DNA from: a virus
Virus record (IMG/VR): IMGVR_UViG_3300048591_000730
Coordinates: 1-36,391 of that record
Reading direction: 5' to 3' (one strand)
Length of the DNA: 36,391 bases
Of the stretch, positions 24,640 to 32,644 are shown one piece after another. Within the stretch, counting starts at the first letter, position 1. Every line of letters begins with the position of its first letter. Below the pieces are notes generated by a model that did no database searches, was not told where the DNA came from, and saw only the letters and a list, made by a program, of their open reading frames with translations. The translations under genes were made by a program, and so were the position numbers.

Positions 24640-24957
24640 TCACGCCCTCCGCGGTTCGGCGTTGATCTCATCCTGCCGCTCCAGCGCCACCCCGCAGTGG
24701 CGGCACCGGCTCGCCTCCGCCGGCACTGTTCCCCGGCACTCGGGGCAGCGCGGCCGGTTCACCGCGTGCACGTAGAGCGTCCAGGCCACGGCCGCCCCGG
24801 TGACCAGCGTCGCCAGCCACGCCCAGCCGTAAGCCCCCCGCGCCACTGACCCGCCCGCGTCCAGCGTCGCGTCATACGCGCTCAGATCCCCCGCCGACAT
24901 CCACGCGTAGATCGTCAGCAACCCCAGCACCACCAAAACCGCCTTCGATATTTTCAT
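24640..24957 (-). CDS. Membrane protein with zinc-ribbon tail
   Basis: The 105-residue protein has two hydrophobic helices (KAVLVVLGLLTIYAW and WLATLVTGAAVAWTLYV). A short zinc ribbon follows: CPEC about residue 71, CRHC about residue 88. Such membrane zinc-ribbon proteins occur in many bacteria without known function. It heads a two-gene unit that ends in a terminator at 24452-24489. An AAGGAAC ribosome site precedes ATG 24957. Confidence 0.7.
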   Translation of the reverse strand: MKISKAVLVVLGLLTIYAWMSAGDLSAYDATLDAGGSVARGAYGWAWLATLVTGAAVAWTLYVHAVNRPRCPECRGTVPAEASRCRHCGVALERQDEINAEPRRA

Positions 24958-25280
24958 GCCTTGTTCCTTTTTTTACTCTCTTCTCTCGTTGCTCCCGGTA
25001 TAAGATTTGCGTGCAGTCTTTGCGGACTGTGGCCTGGCACTCGAAACCGCCAAACTTTGATCACACCAGACCACTGCTTCGCGCCCCTTGGCGCGGCTCG
25101 GTGGCTATGTGTGAAGGCGCTTGGCGGTGCCTGAGTGCGTGGGCGCCGGGTCCGCGCTGTGTAAACCCTATGGACACCTTACTGTCAAACCCCGAGACAC
25201 TGCGGTGGCCCATTCGTCCCCTGTCCTTGCAATGCCCTTGTCTGCACTACCCCCAAAGCTCCGTATCACTGCCTCCGTCC
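24958..25280. other. Noncoding region between repressor and late genes
   Basis: This 323-base region has no convincing gene. It holds a CAGTC/GACTG hairpin near 25014-25030. A TGTCAAACC (25183-25191) matches the core of the phage end sites, so an internal transposase-binding site like the Mu enhancer is possible. A TTATAC (-10-like) sequence lies in the minus direction upstream of 24957, so a leftward promoter may lie here. Confidence 0.4.
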
Positions 25281-25841
25281 TCACCCCTTCCGAACTCCGG
25301 GATCTCTCCCAGGAGTTGGACCGGTGGGCCCATGCCCTTCGCTGTGCCGCTGATGCCTGGCCTTTAGTCCCTCCGCCTCGGCATCCGCCTCGTCCTCGGC
25401 TGCATCCAGCGCAGCCTTCAGATTGGCTCCCGCCGAGCCTGGGGCTGAGCTAGTCGCCGCCATACCATCCACGATCCGTTCCAGTGCCGCCATTCGGTCC
25501 TGGATCTCCCGGATCTCGTCGATTGCTGCCCGGCGCATATGGCTGATGCGCGCCTGGTGTTCCGGGGTTGGCCAAGGGGGAGCCTGCTCTTTCATCACTG
25601 GCGTCGATGGCTCCGCCTCCTCGCCGTGCAAGTACGCGATCGAACAGCCCAGTTCGGTTGCCAGTTGTCTCAATGTCGCGCCAATCGGCGCGTTCCTTCC
25701 TTTCAGCCAGTTGCTCACCGCGCTCGGGGATATATCGAGACGCGATGCCAGTTCATTATTCTGTAACCCCAGTCGCAACATCCGGTGTTTTAACCGGTGC
25801 GCAAAAACCCTGAATTTCGTTGAACTTTGTTGTTGACTCAC
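25281..25841 (-). CDS. Cro/CI-type repressor
   Basis: The 186-residue protein has an XRE-type helix-turn-helix at about 16-72 (NNELASRLDISPSAVSNWLKGRNAPIG split by turn residues). A coiled-coil or Ala/Glu-rich C-terminal region follows. It is divergent from the Ner-like gene, as in Mu's c/ner switch, and likely represses the early genes. It has no LexA-type peptidase domain, so induction would not need RecA cleavage. GTG 25841 is the only sensible start. Confidence 0.85.
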   Translation of the reverse strand: MSQQQSSTKFRVFAHRLKHRMLRLGLQNNELASRLDISPSAVSNWLKGRNAPIGATLRQLATELGCSIAYLHGEEAEPSTPVMKEQAPPWPTPEHQARISHMRRAAIDEIREIQDRMAALERIVDGMAATSSAPGSAGANLKAALDAAEDEADAEAEGLKARHQRHSEGHGPTGPTPGRDPGVRKG

Positions 25842-25886
25842 GTCGGGAAGCGGATAAGCTTTGTTCAGATTTATACAACTTTGTAT
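25819..25886. promoter_or_regulatory. Divergent switch region with candidate operators
   Basis: The 43-base gap between the divergent repressor and Ner-like gene holds ATACAA-CT-TTGTAT (25873-25886), a palindrome overlapping the Ner-like start. A related AACTTTGTT site (25819-25832) lies just inside the repressor gene. TTGACT at 25833-25838 with TAAGCT 16 bases on is a plausible rightward promoter. A third related site lies at 26264-26277. Confidence 0.5.
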
Positions 25887-26085
25887 GGTAGATGCAAGAC
25901 AAAAACTCGATTACCTGGCGGCCCGCGCGGCTCTCCTGCGTCGGGGTAGCAACTTGCGCCGCTGGGCGCTCGCCAATAATTTGCCGGTAGGCTCCGTCTA
26001 CAACGCCGTCCGCGGCTGCCGCAACGGCGCTGAGGCCCACCGCATCCGCAACCTCCTCCACAAATCCCTGTTCTCCCACGTATGA
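25885..26085 (+). CDS. BcepMu gp16-like / Ner-like HTH regulator
   Basis: This 66-residue protein starts at ATG 25885. It contains LRRWALANNLPVGSVYNAVRG followed by NGAEAHRIRNLL, as in the BcepMu gp16 family of transposable phages. It likely opposes the repressor on the early promoter, as Ner does. It starts inside the palindrome 25873-25886, so it could autoregulate. TTG at 25861 is a possible but weaker start. Confidence 0.75.
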   Translation: MVDARQKLDYLAARAALLRRGSNLRRWALANNLPVGSVYNAVRGCRNGAEAHRIRNLLHKSLFSHV

Positions 26086-26294
26086 CCGACCACGAAGAGC
26101 TCATCGCATTCGTCCTGGAATGCGCTGCCAACGTCCCGAACCTACGCCGCGCCAGAATCTACCGCAGCCTCGCTGAGATCTGCGGAGACCCGGCCGAAGT
26201 CCACCAGCTCCGTCATCTCGCTGACCAGTTGACGTCCACCGAAAAGCTTTGCCGTCAGTTTGAGTTCAACTTTATTCAGCGAACCTCAAAGTAG
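26082..26294 (+). CDS. Small early protein, unknown
   Basis: A 70-residue helical protein (MTDHEELIAFVLECAANVPN and on), coupled to the Ner-like gene by ATGA overlap. No known family. The overlap supports translation and suggests a regulatory role in the early lytic switch. Confidence 0.6.
   Translation: MTDHEELIAFVLECAANVPNLRRARIYRSLAEICGDPAEVHQLRHLADQLTSTEKLCRQFEFNFIQRTSK
26264..26277. promoter_or_regulatory. Possible third repressor site
   Basis: GTTCAACTTTATTC shares AACTTT and flanking T/A with the sites at 25819-25832 and 25873-25886. It lies at the end of the second early gene. Confidence 0.3.
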
Positions 26295-26302
26295 TTCAAC
26301 CT

Positions 26303-26581
26303 GTGGATAACACCCTCAAACTCCTTTGCTACGACCTCGCTCGTCGGACTATTGATCTGACGACGCCCGACCCGACTTTCGCCAGTCGCCCGGTTGACGA
26401 ACAGCAGTTCTTTCGGTCCTACGCATTGGTCGCCCGCGAAGTTTCCCGCGGGCTCATCGCCGTGTGCCTGGCGGGGAACCCCAAGTTGCGCCGGCCTGTG
26501 GGTCGTTCTATCCGCGCGGCCATTGCTCACCTCCACGCCAAATCGTCCTCAACTCTCAACCCTCAACCCTCAACCCATTGA
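26303..26581 (+). CDS. Small early protein, unknown
   Basis: The 92-residue protein starts with GTG 26303, eight bases after the previous stop. The core is helical (RSYALVAREVSRGLIAVCLAGNPKL split). The last ten residues come from a short TCAACCC repeat in the DNA, so its C-terminus looks recently remodelled. Unknown function. Confidence 0.55.
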   Translation: MDNTLKLLCYDLARRTIDLTTPDPTFASRPVDEQQFFRSYALVAREVSRGLIAVCLAGNPKLRRPVGRSIRAAIAHLHAKSSSTLNPQPSTH

Positions 26582-27060
26582 ACTCCCCCGCCGCCCAACC
26601 TCAGCTCCCGATCCGCGACCCGCGCCACCGGCCGACCGTCGGCATCGAAGGTGCCAAGCACCTGGTCGACGTCTCGGAGGACGAGCTGCTCGCCCTCATC
26701 GAGGACGGCCGCGTCAGCCACGCCTGGCACATCGGCCTCGGGTCCCTGCACCGCGAGGTCCGCATCCTCCGCCGCTCCCTGGACAATTACCTCGCCCGCC
26801 TGGACGGCGCCAAGGTCACCGACCCGACCGACTTTGAAGCGCTCACCCTGCTCCTGCCGCCCGGTCACACCAAGCCCTTCCTTACCGGCACGGACATCCA
26901 GCGCGCGCTCAACTGCGTCAGCACCCACGTCATCAACCTCATCGAGGCCCGCGCCCTGGTGCTGCAGCCCGGCACCTCCTGGACCACCGGCCCGGCCGGC
27001 AGCCCGCTCGTCACCGTCAGCAGCTTCGCCCAATTCCTCAAGACCCGGAGGCTCGCATGA
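26578..27060 (+). CDS. Tandem helix-turn-helix protein
   Basis: The 160-residue protein contains two excisionase-like HTH patterns: VGIEGAKHLVDVSEDELLAL...SLDNYL (about 20-70) and FLTGTDIQRALNCVSTHVINL...FAQFLK (about 100-155). Such small HTH proteins commonly act as accessory regulators in phages. TTG 26578 overlaps the previous stop and lacks a strong ribosome site; it is the best placed start because the longer frame from 26464 overlaps the previous gene. Confidence 0.6.
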   Translation: MNSPAAQPQLPIRDPRHRPTVGIEGAKHLVDVSEDELLALIEDGRVSHAWHIGLGSLHREVRILRRSLDNYLARLDGAKVTDPTDFEALTLLLPPGHTKPFLTGTDIQRALNCVSTHVINLIEARALVLQPGTSWTTGPAGSPLVTVSSFAQFLKTRRLA

Positions 27061-27281
27061 GCAGCACCCCGATCAACGCCGGCCAGGCATACTACCGCCT
27101 CGGTGGTGAGCTCATCACCGCCAGCCAGAGCCTGACCTCCCTCTGCGCCATCCTGGTCAAGGAGACCGACGCCGACCAGAACACCCTCCGCGAAGCCTAC
27201 GCCCTCTATCAGGCCATCGAGAATTTCCGCCAACGGATTACCAGCAACCCCCCAACCACTCTCCGTCAACCTAAGCAATGA
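27057..27281 (+). CDS. Small early protein, unknown
   Basis: A 74-residue helical protein (MSSTPINAGQAYYRLGGELI and on) coupled by ATGA overlap at both ends. No known family. Confidence 0.6.
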   Translation: MSSTPINAGQAYYRLGGELITASQSLTSLCAILVKETDADQNTLREAYALYQAIENFRQRITSNPPTTLRQPKQ

Positions 27282-28150
27282 ATAGCTCTATCATCACCCT
27301 GGAACCCCAAGCCTCGGACCTGTTCGCGCAGGTCAATGCCCTGCATCAATCCAACATCGGCGCCGCCCAGAAGACCGCCGGTAACGCCATCCAGATCGGC
27401 TTCCTCCTGCACCAAATCAAAGAGAAGGTCGGCCACGGAAACTTCACCCAGGCCATGGAAGACCATGCGCCTGGTGTCAGCCAGCAGTGTTGCAGCAACT
27501 ACATGCGGCTGGCGGTCGAGCGCCTCGTCGAGCACCGCGCCCGCCTGCGGCTAGCCGAGACCAATCCACCCATGGAAATTCCCCAGGATGGGAAATTACC
27601 AACTGTTGGTAATTTGGATTCCGCCCCCCTGCCGCTGCCCAAAAACGCCCTGCCCAAGGACCTCATGGAGCAGGCCCGCAAAGATGTCGAGGAGATCTCC
27701 TGGCTCACGGTCGACACCAAACCCGAAGAGCTAACCAACGGCCTCAGCGGCAAGGACCTGACCGAGCTCTACCGCGACTACGGCATCATCCGCCCCAAGC
27801 TGCCGAAGACATACAATCCGCCCGCGCCGCAGACACCCGAGGAAGTCATCGCCGCCGAGAACCAACACGCCGAAGACCTGCTCAGCGATGCCGAGTATCA
27901 GATGAACGCCATCCAGATGTCGCTCCCGATGCTCACCGTGCGCGTCGCCCCCAAGCGCTGGAAAGAGTTCCTCCGCAACGTCGTCGCCGTCACCAAGGCC
28001 ATCCGCCCCCTCACCAGGCGCAAAGCCGACAAGCCCGCCAAGACCAAGAAGACCGTCGGCCAACTCGCCGCCAAAATCGCCAACAAGGTAGGGCGCGGTG
28101 TCCCTACCGCGCCGCCGAAACTGAAGGCGAGCACCCTAACCTCGGCCTAA
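27278..28150 (+). CDS. DUF3102-like protein
   Basis: The 290-residue protein has an N-terminal segment that fits DUF3102 (IQIGFLLHQIKEKVGHGNFTQ, then QCCSNYMRLA), a helical domain found near replication and transposition genes in phages and mobile elements. The middle and C-terminal parts are unrecognised. A GTAGGGC palindrome at 28087-28116 encodes VGRGVPTAPP near the C-terminus. It lies just before the transposase gene, so it may assist transposition. Start is ATG 27278. Confidence 0.65.
   Translation: MNSSIITLEPQASDLFAQVNALHQSNIGAAQKTAGNAIQIGFLLHQIKEKVGHGNFTQAMEDHAPGVSQQCCSNYMRLAVERLVEHRARLRLAETNPPMEIPQDGKLPTVGNLDSAPLPLPKNALPKDLMEQARKDVEEISWLTVDTKPEELTNGLSGKDLTELYRDYGIIRPKLPKTYNPPAPQTPEEVIAAENQHAEDLLSDAEYQMNAIQMSLPMLTVRVAPKRWKEFLRNVVAVTKAIRPLTRRKADKPAKTKKTVGQLAAKIANKVGRGVPTAPPKLKASTLTSA
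28087..28116. repeat. GTAGGGC palindrome inside the DUF3102-like gene
   Basis: Perfect 8-bp arms GGCGCGGT/ACCGCGCC with a GTCCCT loop. Read in frame as VGRGVPTAPP, the same peptide as in the transposase gene at 30157-30186. Confidence 0.9.
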
Positions 28151-28153
28151 GCC

Positions 28154-30262
28154 ATGATCTCCGATCTGACACCATACCAGCCGCAACCCGTCCCGGCCCC
28201 TGCGAAGGCGCGCCCCACGCTCAGCTTCGCCATCCCGCCCGACCAGGCCGCCGCGCTCTCCGCGTTCATCCCGCACGACGAGATGCAGCGCGTCCGTGTC
28301 CTGCTGGCTGCGTTGTCAGACATCCATCGCGCCCCCAAGATTCTGCCCGCCTGCAATCGCCTTGCAGCCGGCATGCACCGACGCGGCACGAGTGCCCAAC
28401 GGCTCCGGGCGCTCTACTACGCCTACACGCGCGGCACCGACACCTACCCGGCCGGCGACTGGCGGATTCTCCTTGACGGCAACAAGGCCCGCATCGACCG
28501 CCCCACCGACGAGCAGAGCATCAAGCATCGCCCGGCGTTCATCGAGTTCTGGCGCAAGCTCGGCGAAGATTTTCACCAGGATTGGGCCGCCGCCCACGGC
28601 GAACTGCTCCGCATCTGGACCAACGGCTACGACCAACTCGGGCGCAAATACACCGCGATCCCCGGTTACGACTCCTGGCCCGTGGCTGACGCCTGGCTCG
28701 GGCACCCGTCCGGCTGGAGCTACGCGAACCTGATGCGTTACCAGTCCGACCTCTACGACCAGGTCGCCGCCCGCATCGGTCACGCCAAGGCCAGCGCCCA
28801 CCGGCTGCCGGTCCTCACCACTCGCGTCGGGTTGGAGTTCGGCCAGTTCATCGAGCTGGACGATCATGAGTTCAACCAACGCACCCTCTTCCAACGCCGA
28901 CCCATGCGCCCGCTCGGGTTCGGTGCGGTGGAAATCCTCAGCGATTGTCCGGTGCACATGGGTTTCAAACCTACGCTCTGGGACTACGAAGCCGAAGTGA
29001 AGCGCAAGCTCACGGAGCGCGAGTTCATGTGGTTCGTCGTGTCGCTCCTGACGACGTTCGGTTATCGCGCCGACATCGGCACCACCTTGATCGTCGAGCG
29101 CGGCACGGCGGCCATCCGCAAAGAGTTCGAAGCCCGCCTGCTCGCCGTCAGCAACGACAAGATTGTTTCCTACGTCGGCGGTCGCTTCGGCAAGCCCTCG
29201 CACGCGGGCCAGTTCGAAGGGCGGTCAAAGGGTAACTATCGCACGAAGAAACTCGTTGAAGGTTTCTGGGCCATGGTTGACAACCAGACCGCCATGCTCC
29301 CGGCCCAGACCGGCCGCGGTCGCGACGACGCCCCCGAAGGTTTCACCCCGTCCGCCGGTGCGGAGCAATACACCGCCCGCGTGTTCCGCGCCGCCGACCA
29401 GGCCGGGCTCAGCGCCGAGCAGATCGCGCAGTTGCAATTCCCTTACCCGACCTACCAGCAGTGGCGCGAGTGGGCGATGGACGCCGTCAACCGCATCGCG
29501 CGCACGCGTGAGCACCAGCTCGAAGGCTGGGATAAACTCGGCTTCGTGCAGCCCGTGTGGCGCTTGCCCGCCATCGCCGGACAGGATTCGCCCTGGCTCC
29601 CCTGGCAGAACTTCCTCGCGCTGCCGGACACGCAGCAGGCTGTCGTCAAGTCGATGCTCGATGCCGACCGCTCGCTCATCAAGACCATGCGGCTCAGCCG
29701 GCACGAAGTGAAGTGCGCAAACCTGCACCTCATGACGAAGCTGCCGCTGGAGCTGATGTCCGAACTGGTCGGACCCGAGAACGCGCTCTCCGATCCTTTG
29801 GAAGTCAAGAGCGGTCTGTTCCGTTTCGAGTGCGCCGAGATCGACTCCGACCCGCTGGAGTTTTACGCCCGCGACTTCCGCAGCCAGGCGTTTCTCGCGA
29901 ACGGAACCAAGTGCACCGCGTATGTCAATCCCTACGCCCCGACGCACCTGGTGGCTTACGACGCGTCCGGCAAATTCGTTGCGGCCTGCCCGCGTTACGT
30001 GCGTGCGGTCCGCACGGACGAGCACGCGATCGAGAAGCTCATGGGTGCGCAGCAACAATTCGAAGCCGCCGCGCGCGTCCGCCTGAACCTCCGCCACTCC
30101 GACCAGGCCGCCGCCAAGCAGCAGATGCTCGCGAACAATACCCGCGTGCTAGCAGAGGTAGGGCGCGGTGTCCCTACCGCGCCGCCCGCCGCCCTCGACG
30201 ACGACACCGCTGATTTACTCGCCCGCTCGGGCGAGGTGAACCCCGAAGAAGACACCTGGTAA
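28154..30262 (+). CDS. MuA-type DDE transposase
   Basis: The 702-residue protein drives replicative transposition. The RNase H-type catalytic core lies at about 228-375. The first catalytic Asp is D236 in FIELDDHEF. The second position is occupied by E315 in LIVERGTAA, where Asp is usual. The third is E369 in KKLVEGFW. The 79- and 54-residue spacings resemble those in MuA (67 and 56). Residues 420-650 form the Mu-type C-terminal region. A palindrome at 30157-30186 adds VGRGVPTAPP near the end. It precedes the MuB-type ATPase gene. Start ATG 28154. Confidence 0.9.
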   Translation: MISDLTPYQPQPVPAPAKARPTLSFAIPPDQAAALSAFIPHDEMQRVRVLLAALSDIHRAPKILPACNRLAAGMHRRGTSAQRLRALYYAYTRGTDTYPAGDWRILLDGNKARIDRPTDEQSIKHRPAFIEFWRKLGEDFHQDWAAAHGELLRIWTNGYDQLGRKYTAIPGYDSWPVADAWLGHPSGWSYANLMRYQSDLYDQVAARIGHAKASAHRLPVLTTRVGLEFGQFIELDDHEFNQRTLFQRRPMRPLGFGAVEILSDCPVHMGFKPTLWDYEAEVKRKLTEREFMWFVVSLLTTFGYRADIGTTLIVERGTAAIRKEFEARLLAVSNDKIVSYVGGRFGKPSHAGQFEGRSKGNYRTKKLVEGFWAMVDNQTAMLPAQTGRGRDDAPEGFTPSAGAEQYTARVFRAADQAGLSAEQIAQLQFPYPTYQQWREWAMDAVNRIARTREHQLEGWDKLGFVQPVWRLPAIAGQDSPWLPWQNFLALPDTQQAVVKSMLDADRSLIKTMRLSRHEVKCANLHLMTKLPLELMSELVGPENALSDPLEVKSGLFRFECAEIDSDPLEFYARDFRSQAFLANGTKCTAYVNPYAPTHLVAYDASGKFVAACPRYVRAVRTDEHAIEKLMGAQQQFEAAARVRLNLRHSDQAAAKQQMLANNTRVLAEVGRGVPTAPPAALDDDTADLLARSGEVNPEEDTW
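30157..30186. repeat. GTAGGGC palindrome inside the transposase gene
   Basis: Identical over 30 bases to the copy at 28087-28116 and read in the same frame, giving VGRGVPTAPP about 25 residues before the transposase C-terminus. Confidence 0.9.
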
Positions 30263-30278
30263 GAACCCACAAAAGCAA

Positions 30279-31271
30279 ATGAAGTATCAACTCGCAGAAA
30301 ACGACCGACGCACCCTCGAACAACTGAAGGCCGAGCAGGCCCTCGAAATCTCCGCCGCGGATTTCGTCCGCAACTACCTGCCGTTCTCGGCGGGCAAGTG
30401 GAGCAAGATCCTCGACGCCATCGACCCGGCCGCGCCGGACTCCTACCTCGACAGCATCAAGCCGGACACCGCCCGCGCCTTGCTCGATGATCTCAAGGAG
30501 ATCCTCATCAGCATCCCGCGCTTGCGCGCCCAGGCCGAGCGCCTCTCGTCCACGACGATGCTCGACCTCACCCAGTTCCGCGCCGTGAAGACCGCCGTGG
30601 ATGAGGCCACCACCAAGCGCAACCCGGAGCGCCTGGTCAAGTACCTCGCGCCGACCGGTGGAGGCAAAACCAACCTCTGCTCGTACCTCCGCGCCAAGTG
30701 CCAGGCGAAAGTCGTCGAGTCCCGCGAAGCCTGGAAGCGCAGCTACTTCACCGTCCTCCACGACTTGGCCAGCGCGCTCGGCTGCCGTCTCAACGACGAG
30801 TCACGGCCCTCCGCCATCGAGGACATGCTCATCGACTTCCTCGCCAACCAGCGCACCGTGCTGGTAATTGACGAAGCGGAATTTTTCGGCCCGGCCGGCA
30901 TCAACGGTCTCAAGCTGCTCCTCAACAAGACACGCCTCGTCGTGGTCCTCTGCGCCATCGCCGCGCAGCACGACAAGTGGAACCGTTACTACCCGGAGGA
31001 GTCCGCCCAGCTCGACCGCCGCACCCACGCCGTGGTCCGCCTCAGTGTCATCAGCCCCGAGGACACCAAGAAATTCTTCCCGCCGAAGCAGTTCGAGAAC
31101 GAGGATTCCTCACTAGCACGCATCTCCGAGGAGGCAACACGCTTCGGCGCGTATTCTCTCGTCGCCCGCGTCGCCCACATCCTCGGCAAGACCGAGAAGG
31201 CCGACAGCAAGGAAGTCGAGAACGCCATCAAGCGCGCCCTCCGCGCCATGAACCGCACGCCGTCAAGGTAA
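30279..31271 (+). CDS. MuB/TniB-type AAA+ ATPase
   Basis: The 330-residue protein has Walker A LAPTGGGKTN (K130), Walker B TVLVIDEAEF (D198, E199) and an N-terminal HTH-like part (about 5-60) as in MuB. MuB-type proteins bind target DNA and activate the transposase. The first glycine of Walker A is replaced by Ala. It follows the transposase by 16 bases. Start ATG 30279. Confidence 0.85.
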   Translation: MKYQLAENDRRTLEQLKAEQALEISAADFVRNYLPFSAGKWSKILDAIDPAAPDSYLDSIKPDTARALLDDLKEILISIPRLRAQAERLSSTTMLDLTQFRAVKTAVDEATTKRNPERLVKYLAPTGGGKTNLCSYLRAKCQAKVVESREAWKRSYFTVLHDLASALGCRLNDESRPSAIEDMLIDFLANQRTVLVIDEAEFFGPAGINGLKLLLNKTRLVVVLCAIAAQHDKWNRYYPEESAQLDRRTHAVVRLSVISPEDTKKFFPPKQFENEDSSLARISEEATRFGAYSLVARVAHILGKTEKADSKEVENAIKRALRAMNRTPSR

Positions 31272-31312
31272 GATACGTCCCATTTGTCCTATCCGTCCCA
31301 TCAACAAAAACC

Positions 31313-31498
31313 ATGAAAATCAAAAAGACCGCCCACGATCAGCCCGGCACGCAGCGCCTCTTTGCGACCAACTTCTCCTGGTCCACCTCGGACGGCGCCC
31401 GCTACTCCTCGCACACAGCCGCCAAAGGCCGCACCCCACGCGAAGGCGAAGCCCGCCTCCGCGAACTGTTCAACCGCTTCTCCCCGGAGGTCGCATGA
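31313..31498 (+). CDS. Small early protein, unknown
   Basis: A 61-residue basic protein, MKIKKTAHDQPGTQRLFATN and on to RFSPEVA. Its stop overlaps the next ATG, supporting it. ATG 31313 is the first sensible start after the ATPase stop. No family is recognised. Confidence 0.6.
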   Translation: MKIKKTAHDQPGTQRLFATNFSWSTSDGARYSSHTAAKGRTPREGEARLRELFNRFSPEVA

Positions 31499-31857
31499 TG
31501 AACGCCTTCGACGCCCTCATGCCCGCGCACTCGGCTCTCTCCATCGGAGTGCGCCCGTCCTCGGGCGCAGCAACGTCAACTGTTCCCGCGCGCGGGCCCG
31601 ACCGCGAGTTGCCCATCCGCAAATACATCATCCTCGCCCACCCGACCGGCGACGGCCCGGAGCAGGTCCTCCTGTTCGACCGCGACGTTCAGCACATCGA
31701 CGCTTTGCCGCGCTATCGCGTCGCCCTCTCCGCCGGCTACTGCATCGTCACCGGCGACAGCCGGGTGATCCTAATGGAGTTCCCGTCCCATACCCTGCGC
31801 CTCGGACCGCGTCCCCAGGACAAGCAGATCCTCCAACAGTTCATCGGCCACCCATGA
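31495..31857 (+). CDS. Small early protein with palindrome-derived segment
   Basis: The 120-residue protein has a palindrome at 31546-31574 that encodes GVRPSSGAAT at about 18-27. The rest (ELPIRKYIILAHPTGDGPEQ and after) is beta-rich, with the phrase YCIVTGDSRVILMEF. Function unknown. Two starts are possible (ATGATG). Neighbours overlap at both ends. Confidence 0.6.
   Translation: MMNAFDALMPAHSALSIGVRPSSGAATSTVPARGPDRELPIRKYIILAHPTGDGPEQVLLFDRDVQHIDALPRYRVALSAGYCIVTGDSRVILMEFPSHTLRLGPRPQDKQILQQFIGHP
31546..31574. repeat. GCGCCCG palindrome inside an early gene
   Basis: The second copy of the 29-base family at 19760-19788. Arms are GCGCCCG/CGGGCGC with loop TCCT. The arm change C for G at position 9 is balanced by G for C at position 20, so pairing is kept. 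Confidence 0.85.
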
Positions 31858-32363
31858 AAACCGCCACCGTCAAACTGAAAGCCGGGTCGCACTTCGCCAC
31901 CGCGCTTGAATCCCTCTGGCTCTCGCTCGTGCCCGGCGAGAAAGATCGCGTCACCGACCTGGAACACCGGGCCTTCACCGAGCGCGACCTCACCCTGCTC
32001 GACCCGTCCTCCTGGACCTCGCCGATGATTCTCGGCGCGGCCATGCTGCACCACAACCTGGTCGCCATCGAGACCGCCGACGGTTGCCGCCTCCAAATCA
32101 CCGACACCATCACCGGCACCAAGCGCTCCCGGCTCCTGCCCGAGTCCGTCTTTCACGCCCTGCTCCAGGTCCGCGAGTTCGCCCTCGGCCTCGTGCGCGA
32201 GGACATCAATCAACTAATCACCATCATCTACGCGGCCGGCCCCTTCGAAGGCATGCCGCGCGGAGCCTGGCGCATCAACCTCAACCTTTTCTCCAACGCG
32301 ATGCGCGAACGCTTCGGCCTCGCTGTGGAGTTCAACCCCAAGACCCAAACCCAAGGAACCTAA
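31854..32363 (+). CDS. Early protein, unknown
   Basis: The 169-residue mixed alpha/beta protein starts at ATG 31854, overlapping the previous stop. It opens MKTATVKLKAGSHFATALES and ends NPKTQTQGT. No domain is recognised. The overlap with both neighbours supports translation. Confidence 0.65.
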   Translation: MKTATVKLKAGSHFATALESLWLSLVPGEKDRVTDLEHRAFTERDLTLLDPSSWTSPMILGAAMLHHNLVAIETADGCRLQITDTITGTKRSRLLPESVFHALLQVREFALGLVREDINQLITIIYAAGPFEGMPRGAWRINLNLFSNAMRERFGLAVEFNPKTQTQGT

Positions 32364-32587
32364 TGAGTAATCTGGATATGACCAAAGCCTACAAAGACGA
32401 AATCCGCATCCTGAAAAAAGCCAAGCGCAAAGTCATGGCCGACTGGCGCGTGGTGAACCTCAAGTCGGAACGTGCCATCCGTGCCGCCAGGCGCGAAGCC
32501 GATCTCGCCGCGAAACGCACCAATGCCGAATTTAGGCGCATCGACAAACGAATGGCCATCCTCGAAGCCCGACTCAGCAGCAACTAA
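32363..32587 (+). CDS. Small basic coiled-coil protein
   Basis: A 74-residue Lys/Arg-rich helical protein (KSERAIRAARREADLAAKRT). Start ATG overlaps the previous stop as TAATG. It is probably DNA- or protein-binding; no family is recognised. Confidence 0.6.
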   Translation: MSNLDMTKAYKDEIRILKKAKRKVMADWRVVNLKSERAIRAARREADLAAKRTNAEFRRIDKRMAILEARLSSN

Positions 32588-32588
32588 A

Positions 32589-32618
32589 GGTAGGGCGCGG
32601 TGTCCTCACCGCGCCGCC
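32589..32618. repeat. GTAGGGC palindrome downstream of the coiled-coil gene
   Basis: Begins one base after the stop at 32587. Arms around GGTGTCCTCACC form a hairpin. Confidence 0.85.
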
Positions 32619-32644
32619 ACCACCGCAACCAACCAAACCAAAGC

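Noticed and set aside
25011-25453. Two overlapping plus-strand ORFs downstream of the repressor
   Set aside because: Pro/Leu/Arg-rich shadow composition, no family, no coupling to neighbours; part overlaps the repressor gene.
26464-27060. Longer version of the tandem-HTH gene
   Set aside because: Its first ~38 codons overlap the previous gene and come from a TCAACCC simple repeat; TTG 26578 fits the coupling pattern.
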